Below, piece by piece: positions 1 to 6,010 of a DNA stretch of 6,315 bases. Each line of letters starts with the position of its first letter. Positions within the stretch are counted from its first letter, which is position 1. The DNA comes from JANMDR01 sp031409495 (GTDB taxonomy: Bacteria; Pseudomonadota; Gammaproteobacteria; Burkholderiales; Usitatibacteraceae): assembly GCA_031409495.1 (NCBI GenBank), contig JANNXI010000028.1, positions 1 through 6,315 of the forward strand, written 5' to 3'. Under the pieces are notes generated by a model, which was not told where the DNA came from, ran no database searches, and was given only the letters and a program-made list of their open reading frames with translations. Made by a program: the position numbers and the translations under genes.

Positions 1-356
1 AGCGCATCGAATTCGCTACGATTTCCGGTGATTTGATAAAAATCGAACAGCGTGAGCCAAGTACGAATATTAACTTTACCCTCTGGTGATCTTAGATGTT
101 CTTTGAGCACATCCTTGGTTGCGTCATAGTGGTCAGCAGCGTATAAAATTGCCGCTTCATACAACGCGGGAAAGTGCGATGCATCCGGATTTAGCGCATC
201 GGCGGTAAAACCGCCCGTTGAGCCGGCATTTGCAGTAGCACCCGCTGCCGGTGCCATGGTGCCGGCGGGTGGACGCATCGTTGGGGTGCCTGCGCCAGAA
301 GGCACTGCCGGCGCCTGTGCAGGCCGGGGCGGATTGCTGCGAGGTGGCGTGGACAT
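1..356 (-). CDS. Partial CDS: Pro/Ala-rich protein with a helical repeat-like domain (3' end outside window)
   Basis: The reading frame is open from an ATG at 356 to the window edge, giving 118 residues plus two bases of the next codon. Residues 1-45 are rich in Pro, Ala, Gly and Thr and look disordered and cytoplasmic, with no signal peptide. Residues 60-118 are amphipathic and helical (for example FPALYEAAILYAADHYDAT and WLTLFDFYQITGNRSEFDA), resembling a TPR-like or FimV-like helical pair. From memory, similar wording occurs in betaproteobacterial proteins where such helices precede a STAS-like domain, but that part would be off the window, so I assign no function. An AGGT at 363-366, about 7 nt before the ATG, is a usable ribosome binding site. 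The gene lies 52 nt downstream of the DUF3299 gene with no visible terminator between, so read-through is possible, but its content does not suggest a zinc role. Confidence 0.72.
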   Translation of the reverse strand, partial: MSTPPRSNPPRPAQAPAVPSGAGTPTMRPPAGTMAPAAGATANAGSTGGFTADALNPDASHFPALYEAAILYAADHYDATKDVLKEHLRSPEGKVNIRTWLTLFDFYQITGNRSEFDA

Positions 357-408
357 AATGGGTACCTAATTATTCGAAATTGAGCGACTATCTGTGATTA
401 AGCAAGTG

Positions 409-909
409 TTACTGAACAAGCTTGGCGTCGGTCAGGCGGTAATAAACTAAATCATTTGTAAGTACATTCATCGTGCCCGAAACAACGATCGCATCGAGGG
501 TGTACTTCATTGGTGTAGCGGCAATGACTTCTACCAATGATTCTGGTCCCCCCGACAAACAAAAAGAGCAATGCGGTGGATAAATGCCTAGTAAAAATCG
601 CTTTTGCAAATCAGAAGTTTCGAGGGGCAGCATAAAACCGTACAGTTTTACTGACTTCTTATCGAGTTGCTGGATCTGTTCCGTAAAGACCGGCCCAAAT
701 TTTTTGTTTGATTTTTGTACGGTTTTGGCTTGTAAAAGCAATTGCCAAGGAATCGTGCCGGCCGGCGTGGGGTCCGCACCGATAAAACCCGTTTGTGGCG
801 CAGGCTGCAGCGCGAGCACGGTAACGGGAGCCGCGCCCATGCTAATCATTGCAGCGCTAATAACGCTGGTAACATTGAGCCTGAAACTGATTGAGAAATG
901 CTTTTTCAT
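409..909 (-). CDS. Exported DUF3299 family protein
   Basis: The 166-residue product starts MKKHFSISFR, followed by a hydrophobic stretch to about residue 33 that reads as a Sec signal peptide, probably cleaved after VLA33. There is no lipobox Cys. The mature part has the pattern I associate with DUF3299: IPWQLLLQ at 53-60, a core KLYGFMLPLE at 88-97, and PPHCSFCLSGGPES at 111-124 containing H113, C114 and C117. A His-Cys-x-x-Cys cluster in a periplasmic protein could bind metal or form a disulfide; this is inference. The gene is last in the Zur-GTPase-ABC unit, 56 nt after the permease. DUF3299 genes beside an FtsX permease and ATPase match the zinc-depletion-responsive PA4064-PA4066 cluster of P. 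aeruginosa, as I recall it. The start is the first Met before the signal sequence; only a weak GGGG (918-921) precedes it. The biochemical role is unknown. Confidence 0.86.
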   Translation of the reverse strand: MKKHFSISFRLNVTSVISAAMISMGAAPVTVLALQPAPQTGFIGADPTPAGTIPWQLLLQAKTVQKSNKKFGPVFTEQIQQLDKKSVKLYGFMLPLETSDLQKRFLLGIYPPHCSFCLSGGPESLVEVIAATPMKYTLDAIVVSGTMNVLTNDLVYYRLTDAKLVQ

Positions 910-965
910 TCTAAACGCCCCGTACTTCTTCTAAAAACGTTAATAATGTGGCAACCTGCTTGATT

Positions 966-2351
966 TCATTGTCCAGCTAAGGCTTTGGAAATATCCACGC
1001 GATAAGCGCGAATTGCAGGCAGTAGCGCGGCGAGCAAGCCGAGCGCCAAACAACCAGCCAGCACCGCCCATTCCTGCGCCAAAAATAGCAATCCACCAAT
1101 TTGCAACTGATTGGAAACCATTGACATCCCGCCTATCGCGGCAGCGCCAGTATGGCCCAGTACTACGCCTAGTATACCGCCCAAGGCAGTAAGCAGCAGC
1201 CCTTCAATAGCTAAGGTAGCCGCAAGCAGTGATGGCGTCGCACCTAACAGGCGCAATTGCACCAAATCATGATGTCGCACTTCTAAAGCTTGGGACAAGG
1301 CAATAAATACGCCCAATGCTGCAGCAATAATCATCGCCAGCGCAATGGCCTGCATGGCTTTTACGCCCCCGTCGAGCAAACCGAACATGCGCACGGTTTC
1401 AAATGCAGGGACTGCAGCCTGAAGGGCGCTGTTGCTATTAATTTCGCGTGGCAACATAGCAGCGGCCAGTGGTGTTGCGTAGCGAATTAGTAGTGCGGTA
1501 ATTTGTTTGGGTTCAGCGCTATCGTTGTGGGCGGTAGTTCCGCCAGCCTGCGCTATTGTGGCATCCTCTTTTTTATCGTGGTCGTGGTCGTGGTCATGAT
1601 CATGGCCGTCTTTTTTTGCAGGCGGTTGTGCTTCAGCAGGCTTTGCCGTGAGTCCCGCCAGCATCGCTGCCATCGCTTGCGCATTTACTTGAGTTGGATT
1701 GGGGGCGTCTTTGCTTACCGGGGCATGAACATCCCAAACGGTTTCCAAATTTACTAAAATTACCCGATCGAGCACTGTCTGTGTCGGCGCGAGTACGCCC
1801 ACTACAGTCAGCGGATGCTCGTCGTGCGCTTGGGTGCCCGGGCCCTGAGTAATGCCGTGCGTACCCACAAATTTACGGCCAACACTTAAGTTCAATTCTT
1901 TGGCCGCGCGAGCGCCAATCACGGCTTCAAACGGCTTATTGAAAATTGTGCCGTTGGCAAAAGTGCCGCCATAAAGGGTAATATAAGCTGGCGTTGTGCC
2001 AATAATGCGTGTGCCACGGTAACTATCGCCCATTGATAGCGGAATACCTTCTTTAATCAGCGGGCTTTTAAGCAGGGCTTCAGCATCTTTTAACGCGATA
2101 TTGCCCGTAGGAACATCTAGCTGGTAAATAGAGGACAAAATTATTTGCAGGGGACTGCCCTTGGCACCCACTACTAGATCAATATTTTTAGCGTCGCGCC
2201 CCATTGCTTGTTGGGCTTGGTGGGTGAGCAGGAGCACAACAATAATTGTGGCCACGCCCATCGCCAACAGCGCTACGTTAAGTAAGGTTGCAAAAAGCCG
2301 TTGCCACAAGTACGCCAGCGCTAAACTAAAAGCGATGCTGAGGGTGTTCAT
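966..2351 (-). CDS. ABC transporter permease, FtsX/MacB type, with (His-Asp)5 loop
   Basis: The 461-residue inner-membrane protein has the four-helix FtsX/MacB plan. TM1 is about residues 19-43, a large extracytoplasmic MacB-periplasmic-core-like domain spans about 45-330, and TM2 (331-355), TM3 (374-404) and TM4 (424-447) form the C-terminal FtsX domain. Typical family wording is present: LRLLGATPSLLAA at 367-379 and the closing PAIRAYRVDISKAL at 445-458. The extracytoplasmic domain carries AHDEH (175-179) and a low-complexity insert near 236-265 holding five His-Asp pairs at 250-259, flanked by Lys and Ala/Pro. This suggests zinc or another divalent metal binding outside the membrane. The ATG overlaps the stop of the ATPase gene (ATGA), with GGAG at 2359-2362 as a good ribosome binding site, so the two are made together. 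FtsX-type permeases usually work by mechanotransmission (MacB, LolCE) rather than as import channels. A zinc-linked substrate or partner is inferred from context only. Confidence 0.9.
   Translation of the reverse strand: MNTLSIAFSLALAYLWQRLFATLLNVALLAMGVATIIVVLLLTHQAQQAMGRDAKNIDLVVGAKGSPLQIILSSIYQLDVPTGNIALKDAEALLKSPLIKEGIPLSMGDSYRGTRIIGTTPAYITLYGGTFANGTIFNKPFEAVIGARAAKELNLSVGRKFVGTHGITQGPGTQAHDEHPLTVVGVLAPTQTVLDRVILVNLETVWDVHAPVSKDAPNPTQVNAQAMAAMLAGLTAKPAEAQPPAKKDGHDHDHDHDHDKKEDATIAQAGGTTAHNDSAEPKQITALLIRYATPLAAAMLPREINSNSALQAAVPAFETVRMFGLLDGGVKAMQAIALAMIIAAALGVFIALSQALEVRHHDLVQLRLLGATPSLLAATLAIEGLLLTALGGILGVVLGHTGAAAIGGMSMVSNQLQIGGLLFLAQEWAVLAGCLALGLLAALLPAIRAYRVDISKALAGQ
1575..1604 (-). 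repeat. In-frame tandem repeat encoding (His-Asp)5
   Basis: Five consecutive 6-nt units encode His-Asp inside the permease. On the plus strand the units read mostly GTCGTG, with two diverged units (ATCATG and GTCATG) at the right end and an ATC closing the left end. Several units are identical at the nucleotide level, so the tract could gain or lose whole His-Asp pairs by slippage without a frameshift. Confidence 0.85.
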
Positions 2352-3013
2352 GTTTGCGCTCCAAGATCGAGTGTGTGAGCAAACAGGTGCTTAATACGGG
2401 AATCGTGGGTGGCGACAATCAAGGTGCTGCCGTGCTGGTTTGCGGTGTCGATGAGCAATTGCGCGGCGTTAACTGCGTTCGCGTCATCAAGGGACGAAGT
2501 TGGCTCATCGGCTAACAAAAGCTGCGGTCGTTTGATCACTGCGCGGGCAATAGCTACTCGTTGCGCCTCCCCTACCGAGAGCATAGCGGGCTTCAGGTGC
2601 ATCGCTTTGCTCAAATTTAAATTCCCCAAGACGCCCGAAATACGGGCATCTTCAACTTGTTTATCGAAGGTATTTTGGCCTAAATGTAGGGCCAAGCGCA
2701 AATTTTCGCCAACTGAAATTGCATTGATTAAGTGCAGCCGTTGCGTTACAAAGCCGATATGTCGTGCCCGCAGCGCATCGCGCGCAGTGGCGCTAAGTGC
2801 ATATGGCGCCACACCACATACTTCTACGCTAGCGCTTTCGTTAATTTTTGCGGCTAGGCCCCCCAAAATATTTAGCAGCGTTGATTTACCCGAACCGCTA
2901 GGCCCGAGCACCAGCGTATGCGCACCAGCCGCCACCTGCCAATGCGCCAGTGCGAGCGCCGCATTGGTGCTTGTATGTGCAAAATCGACACGAAGGTTTG
3001 TGATCGCAATCAT
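2348..3013 (-). CDS. ABC transporter ATP-binding protein (MacB/LolD-like class)
   Basis: The 221-residue ATPase has all the nucleotide-binding motifs: Walker A GPSGSGKST at 37-45, Q-loop Q91 in FVTQRLHL, signature LSVGEAQRVAIARA at 145-158, Walker B LLLADEP at 165-171 with catalytic E170, D-loop SSLDD at 173-177, and switch His203 in VATHD. The signature reads LSVGE rather than LSGGQ, a tolerated variant. Its length and lack of C-terminal extension fit the LolD/MacB-N group that pairs with FtsX permeases. It would energise the permease encoded just downstream, whose start overlaps its stop by four bases. It begins 6 nt after the upstream GTPase stop and has no clear ribosome binding site, suggesting translational coupling. 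Its cluster position resembles P. aeruginosa PA4064. The specific substrate is not readable from the sequence. Confidence 0.92.
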   Translation of the reverse strand: MIAITNLRVDFAHTSTNAALALAHWQVAAGAHTLVLGPSGSGKSTLLNILGGLAAKINESASVEVCGVAPYALSATARDALRARHIGFVTQRLHLINAISVGENLRLALHLGQNTFDKQVEDARISGVLGNLNLSKAMHLKPAMLSVGEAQRVAIARAVIKRPQLLLADEPTSSLDDANAVNAAQLLIDTANQHGSTLIVATHDSRIKHLFAHTLDLGAQT

Positions 3014-3019
3014 TACAGT

Positions 3020-4027
3020 TTACGCAGCACTTGGTTCAGCGACGCAAAAAGCCAAGCCTTCCAAAAATATACGCTTGGGTAAGCGGCGACCAATAAAAAC
3101 CATTTTGCTCTCGCGCACGTCGCCTTTGGCCCATGGCTTGCCTGGGCTGCCTCCCATTAGCATGTGTACGCCTTGGAAAATCATGCGGTTTTCTTCGCCA
3201 TAAATATTAAGCAATCCTTTATAACGCAGCATATCGACGCCATAACTTTGGATAAGCAAGGAGAGAAAAGATTCAATCTTTTGCAGATCAAGCGGGCGCG
3301 GGTCTTTCCACACAAACGATTGAATTGCATCATCATGCTCGTGATGGTCGTCGCCCAAAAAGTCAGGATCAATATCGAGGATAGAATTTAAGTTAAAGCC
3401 ACGAATATCCAAAATATCTTTAATTGGCGTCACGCCAAAATTTACCGTGGTTTGGGTGGCGCGCGGGTTAATTTGGCGTAGCCGCGCTTGTAAGCGTTTT
3501 AAGTCGTCCTCACTCACTAAGTCTGTTTTTGAAATCAGTAAACGATCCGCAAAACCAACTTGCTGCATCGCTTCTTCATGCTTTTCCATCTGCATGGGCG
3601 CGTGTTTGGCATCAATTACGGTAATGACGGCATCGAGCAAATAATGCTCAGCGACATCTTCATCCATAAAGAATGTTTGCGCCACGGGACCGGGATCGGC
3701 CAAGCCGGTAGTTTCGATAATCACGCGATCAAACTTTAACGTGCCCGCTTTTTTCTGTGCGGCAAATTTATTAAGAATCCGCACTAAGTCACCGCGCACC
3801 GTGCAGCAGATGCAGCCGTTATTCATTTCAATAATTTGTTCTTGATCTTCGCGAACCAGAATATCGTTATCGATACCTTCCTCCCCGAACTCGTTTTCGA
3901 TCACAGCGATGCGCTCGCCATGTTGTTCGCTCAATATCCGTTTTAGGAGCGTCGTTTTGCCGCTACCGAGGAAGCCAGTCAAAATCGTAGCCGGAATGAG
4001 TTTTGGTGTCTTTACTTTTGTGTTCAT
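3020..4027 (-). CDS. COG0523/CobW-family GTPase (putative zinc metallochaperone), copy B
   Basis: The 335-residue protein is a complete COG0523 GTPase. It shows Walker A GFLGSGKT at 18-25, ENEFGEEGID at 44-53, the metal-binding CxCC as GCICC with C72, C74 and C75, the switch/Walker B region ETTGLADP at 105-112, and a guanine-specificity loop SKTD at 166-169 in place of NKxD. A CobW C-terminal domain runs from about 236 to 326, ending in RMIFQGVHMLMGG and KMVFIGRRLPK, wording that recalls the YjiA-type branch. An acidic, His-containing linker DDHHEHDD at 226-233 probably adds metal sites. Such GTPases deliver zinc (or cobalt/other metals in specialised members) to client proteins in the cytoplasm, often under Zur control. 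It follows the other GTPase after 18 nt and precedes the ABC ATPase by 6 nt. No convincing ribosome binding site precedes the ATG. The client is unknown, so no gene name is given. Confidence 0.93.
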   Translation of the reverse strand: MNTKVKTPKLIPATILTGFLGSGKTTLLKRILSEQHGERIAVIENEFGEEGIDNDILVREDQEQIIEMNNGCICCTVRGDLVRILNKFAAQKKAGTLKFDRVIIETTGLADPGPVAQTFFMDEDVAEHYLLDAVITVIDAKHAPMQMEKHEEAMQQVGFADRLLISKTDLVSEDDLKRLQARLRQINPRATQTTVNFGVTPIKDILDIRGFNLNSILDIDPDFLGDDHHEHDDAIQSFVWKDPRPLDLQKIESFLSLLIQSYGVDMLRYKGLLNIYGEENRMIFQGVHMLMGGSPGKPWAKGDVRESKMVFIGRRLPKRIFLEGLAFCVAEPSAA

Positions 4028-4045
4028 GGATTGAGATATATGGAT

Positions 4046-5101
4046 TTAATTGGATAAGGTTGTGGGTGCCAGCACGCTTTGCAAGGTCTCACGAATTAAC
4101 TGCTCATCAGCGTCGCGCAAAATAAAGACGAGTTTGGTGCGCCGGTCATCATCAGGCCAGGCGGGTAGCGCCGCTGTGGGATAGATAGTGTGTTGCACCA
4201 CATGAATTGCCCGTGGGCGTGATTCATTTTGCACGTGCACAATGCCCTTCATGCGCAAAATATTATCACCTTGAAGGTTGACGATTAGCTCAAGCGCATC
4301 GCAAAAGCAATCCCAGTCCATGGGCGCATCATCAACAATTGAAAACGAGGTGATGCGGGAATCATGGCGACTAGTTGAAGCGAGAGGAGGGCGAAATTTT
4401 TTGCTGGAGCCAATATTTACCTCACGAAACTGCTCAGAGCGTAGCCATTTACGGGCATCTGCATGCTTATTGTTGGGCTGGAATAAGCCCGTATCGAGCA
4501 ATAACGAGGGATCAATTTCGCCATGATTAGCCGTGAAAATGACAGCTCCTGGATTAATGGCTGCAATACGCACTCGCAAAGCTATCACGCTTTGCGGTGT
4601 TGCAAGGTCGGTTTTGGTAATGATAATGCGATCGGCAAGCGCTATCTGTTTTACCGCCTCGAATTGGCTATTGAGTTGATCTTCAGCGTGCGTTGCGTCT
4701 ACCGTCGTCACGACGCCAGAAAAGCTGTAACGGGCAGCAACGAGGGGCATTTGAATAAGTGTATGCAAAATCGGCGCTGGGTCCGCCAATCCCGTGGCTT
4801 CGATAATGACCCGCGTAAACGGCGGGACTTCACCATTTGCGCGTTTGAAATACAAGTCACGCAGCGCTTGCACCATGTCGCCCGCTACCGAGCAACAAAT
4901 ACAGCCGTTGCTCAACACCACCATGGCCTCGCTCGCCTCGCGCACCAGCAAATGATCAATGGCGACGTCACCGTATTCATTTATGAGCACAGCAGTATTG
5001 GCGCATTCTGGATATTTTAGGAGTGCGTTGAGAAGTGTTGTTTTCCCACTGCCTAGAAACCCCGTAAGCAAGGTAACCGGGGTGACGCTCGACGCCGTCA
5101 T
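4046..5101 (-). CDS. COG0523/CobW-family GTPase (putative zinc metallochaperone), copy A
   Basis: The 351-residue product is a second full-length COG0523 GTPase, clearly different in sequence from its neighbour. It has Walker A GFLGSGKT at 14-21, NEYGDVAIDHLLV at 41-53, CxCC as GCICC with C67, C69 and C70, EATGLADP at 101-108, and TKTD at 162-165 as guanine loop. The C-terminal CobW domain covers about 250-345 (ILRMKGIVHV, then RRTKLVFILRD). The linker at about 205-250 is basic and polar and lacks the dense His cluster seen in copy B, so metal handling may differ. Its ATG directly abuts the TAG of the Fur-family gene (TAGATG) with no ribosome binding site, so translation is presumably coupled to the regulator. 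A GTPase next to zur is a recurrent arrangement and supports a role in allocating scarce zinc. Cobalamin synthesis CobW is less likely, because no cobalamin genes are nearby. Confidence 0.93.
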   Translation of the reverse strand: MTASSVTPVTLLTGFLGSGKTTLLNALLKYPECANTAVLINEYGDVAIDHLLVREASEAMVVLSNGCICCSVAGDMVQALRDLYFKRANGEVPPFTRVIIEATGLADPAPILHTLIQMPLVAARYSFSGVVTTVDATHAEDQLNSQFEAVKQIALADRIIITKTDLATPQSVIALRVRIAAINPGAVIFTANHGEIDPSLLLDTGLFQPNNKHADARKWLRSEQFREVNIGSSKKFRPPLASTSRHDSRITSFSIVDDAPMDWDCFCDALELIVNLQGDNILRMKGIVHVQNESRPRAIHVVQHTIYPTAALPAWPDDDRRTKLVFILRDADEQLIRETLQSVLAPTTLSN

Positions 5102-5575
5102 CTATGCGACAACTTTGGTACAAGCTGCACACACACCACGGATCATTAAATCGATTTCATTGGGTTTGTAGCCTTTGGGAAGCTGAAATTGTAGTTTTGT
5201 CGATACCGACTCTAAGCAGGACATATGCCCGCATTGAATGCAAGTAAAGTGCGCGTGCTCATGCTCGTGGGGTTGCTTTTGCTCCAATTTTTTGGGCGAA
5301 GACGGGGCGTTGAGCATAAACCGCCATACGCGATCGTCACAAGCAATGCGATGCGCTAGACCTAGTTGCGTCAACCATTCCAATACTCGATACACAGTAA
5401 CTCTATCTACAACCTTAAACGTGCTAATTTCAAAAGCTACGTCCAAATGTGACGCCGCATGCTCCGACGACATTAATATTGCCAAAACTGCGACGCGCGG
5501 CTGGGTGATGCGCTCACCTTTTTCACGAAGCAGCAATTCAGCGGCGGTAAGTTGATCTAAAAATCGAACAGCCAT
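5102..5575 (-). CDS. zur: Fur-family metalloregulator, probably Zur
   Basis: With the start at 5575 the protein has 157 residues. An N-terminal winged helix contains LLREKGERITQPRVAVLAIL and the recognition helix DRVTVYRVLEWL. The C-terminal domain has a His-rich entry (PHEHEHAHF), then CIQC (C112, C115) and CAAC (C149, C152), the paired CxxC structural zinc site of Fur/Zur proteins. Another 20 codons are open upstream to an ATG at 5635. I prefer 5575 because TGGA at 5583-5586 gives a 7-nt spaced ribosome binding site, the longer N-terminus (FFNAKLFLDFL) is atypical for the family, and the extra codons cover an AATTTAGC repeat that looks regulatory. Zur is chosen over Fur, PerR or Mur because two COG0523 GTPases and a DUF3299/FtsX set follow in the same unit. 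Autoregulation through the palindrome at 5678-5693 is plausible. No canonical Zur box was found by eye, which lowers certainty. Confidence 0.85.
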   Translation of the reverse strand: MAVRFLDQLTAAELLLREKGERITQPRVAVLAILMSSEHAASHLDVAFEISTFKVVDRVTVYRVLEWLTQLGLAHRIACDDRVWRFMLNAPSSPKKLEQKQPHEHEHAHFTCIQCGHMSCLESVSTKLQFQLPKGYKPNEIDLMIRGVCAACTKVVA

Positions 5576-5649
5576 CAAAAAATCCAAAAATAATTTAGCA
5601 TTAAAAAACAGTGTCCCAGTGTAATGCGCCTTCATAGCAAAAACAACCG

Positions 5650-5665
5650 AATTTAGCGCTTAAAA
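5650..5665. repeat. Imperfect copy of the AATTTAGC element
   Basis: AATTTAGCGCTTAAAA is an interrupted version of the palindrome 26 bp away: TTTAGCGC is shared exactly and the right arm is TTAAA. A third, weaker copy, AATTTAGCATTAAAA, lies at 5592-5606. All three sit in the zur upstream region. Confidence 0.4.
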
Positions 5666-5675
5666 CAGGCCTAAA

Positions 5676-5704
5676 AATTTAGCGCGCGCTAAAAAATCTT
5701 TCAA
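5676..5704 (-). promoter_or_regulatory. Candidate promoter of the zur operon
   Basis: On the minus strand, TTGAAA (5699-5704) and TAAATT (5676-5681) are separated by exactly 17 bp, a fair sigma-70 pair. The spacer and the -10 contain the 16-bp palindrome, so a bound regulator would block polymerase. A weaker alternative further downstream is TTGTTT, 17 bp, TACACT, which would start transcription inside the longer reading frame and also favours the 5575 start. Confidence 0.45.
5678..5693. promoter_or_regulatory. Perfect 16-bp palindrome, candidate operator
   Basis: TTTAGCGCGCGCTAAA equals its own reverse complement. It lies in the spacer and -10 of the candidate zur promoter and about 30 bp upstream of the rRNA -35. 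Related half-elements AATTTAGC occur at 5592-5599, 5650-5657 and 5676-5683, each followed by a TTAAAA- or TAAAAA-like segment, as expected for repeated regulator sites. It does not match the AT-rich GTTAT/ATAAC type of Zur box known from other proteobacteria, so the protein that binds it is uncertain. Confidence 0.45.
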
Positions 5705-5721
5705 TAAAAAATAGAAAACGC

Positions 5722-5749
5722 TTGACGTATTCGCTGGTTCCTGTAGAAT
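5722..5749 (+). promoter_or_regulatory. rRNA operon promoter
   Basis: TTGACG (5722-5727), a 16-bp spacer and TAGAAT (5744-5749) form a strong sigma-70 promoter, the usual 16-bp spacing of rrn P1 promoters. An A/T-rich stretch at about 5691-5718 fits an UP element. A C-rich discriminator (CGCCTCC) follows, so transcription should start near 5756-5757. It points at the 16S gene about 340 nt downstream. No second rrn promoter was evident in the leader. Confidence 0.75.
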
Positions 5750-5825
5750 TCGCCTCCTGTTGAAACACAACGCAACGCAGCAAAATAAAGCGCGAAGCGG
5801 GAAAAGCAAGAAAAAGTGATCAACA

Positions 5826-5850
5826 TGTTCTTTAAAAATTTAGACAATCG
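5826..5850 (+). promoter_or_regulatory. boxA-like rRNA antitermination site
   Basis: TGTTCTTTAAAAATTT followed by AGACAATCG closely resembles the E. coli rrn leader boxA region (TGCTCTTTAACAATTT, then CAGACAATC). In rRNA transcripts boxA binds NusB/NusE and lets polymerase resist Rho termination. The position about 70 nt into the leader is typical. Confidence 0.8.
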
Positions 5851-5890
5851 ATAGAAGTGGGTACTAGTTGTGTCGGTTAGTTTAGGCAGT

Positions 5891-5914
5891 AGTTGGGGGT
5901 TAAACCCGGCAACT
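5891..5914 (+). other. Leader hairpin
   Basis: AGTTG pairs with CAACT, enclosing an inner GGG-TTAAA-CCC stem with small unpaired G patches between. No U-tract follows, so it is not a terminator. It probably contributes to leader RNA folding or processing. Confidence 0.4.
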
Positions 5915-6010
5915 GGACTAAGCGTACATAGATACAAGTAGTAAACACCAAGAGAAGTAAATGTTAGGTAAAACTAGCAGTTAATGATTTTGAGTGTACG
6001 TAATAATTTA

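Noticed and set aside
357..408. Terminator or promoter between the DUF3299 gene and the left partial gene
   Set aside because: No stable hairpin with a T-run was seen, and the best promoter-like pair (TTGCTT, 16 bp, TCAATT) is too weak to report.
966..3013. ZnuBC-type zinc importer
   Set aside because: The permease has the four-helix FtsX plan with a large extracytoplasmic domain, not the multi-helix ZnuB fold, and no ZnuA-like binding protein is encoded.
2409..3203. Long plus-strand open frame (264 codons) opposite the ABC ATPase
   Set aside because: It is antisense to a gene with all ATPase motifs, its translation has no recognisable domain, and it extends into the end of the GTPase gene. 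It reflects codon bias of the real gene.
4523..5020. Plus-strand open frame (165 codons) opposite GTPase copy A
   Set aside because: The opposite strand encodes an intact COG0523 protein with every motif, and the plus frame product is unrecognisable.
3020..5101. Cobalamin biosynthesis CobW or nitrile hydratase activator function for the GTPases
   Set aside because: No cobalamin or nitrile hydratase genes are nearby; the Fur-family regulator and DUF3299/ABC neighbours favour zinc.
5678..5693. Palindrome as a transcription terminator
   Set aside because: Allowing a loop leaves only about 6 bp of stem, no strong U-tract follows on either strand, and it sits at a promoter between divergent units.
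5576..5760. Canonical Zur box (GTTAT...ATAAC type) between zur and the rRNA operon
   Set aside because: No such inverted repeat was found by eye; a motif scan with a betaproteobacterial Zur matrix would settle it.
5701..5937. Minus-strand open frame (78 codons) across the rRNA promoter and leader
   Set aside because: It covers the rRNA -35/-10 and boxA on the other strand and has no ribosome binding site or family signature.
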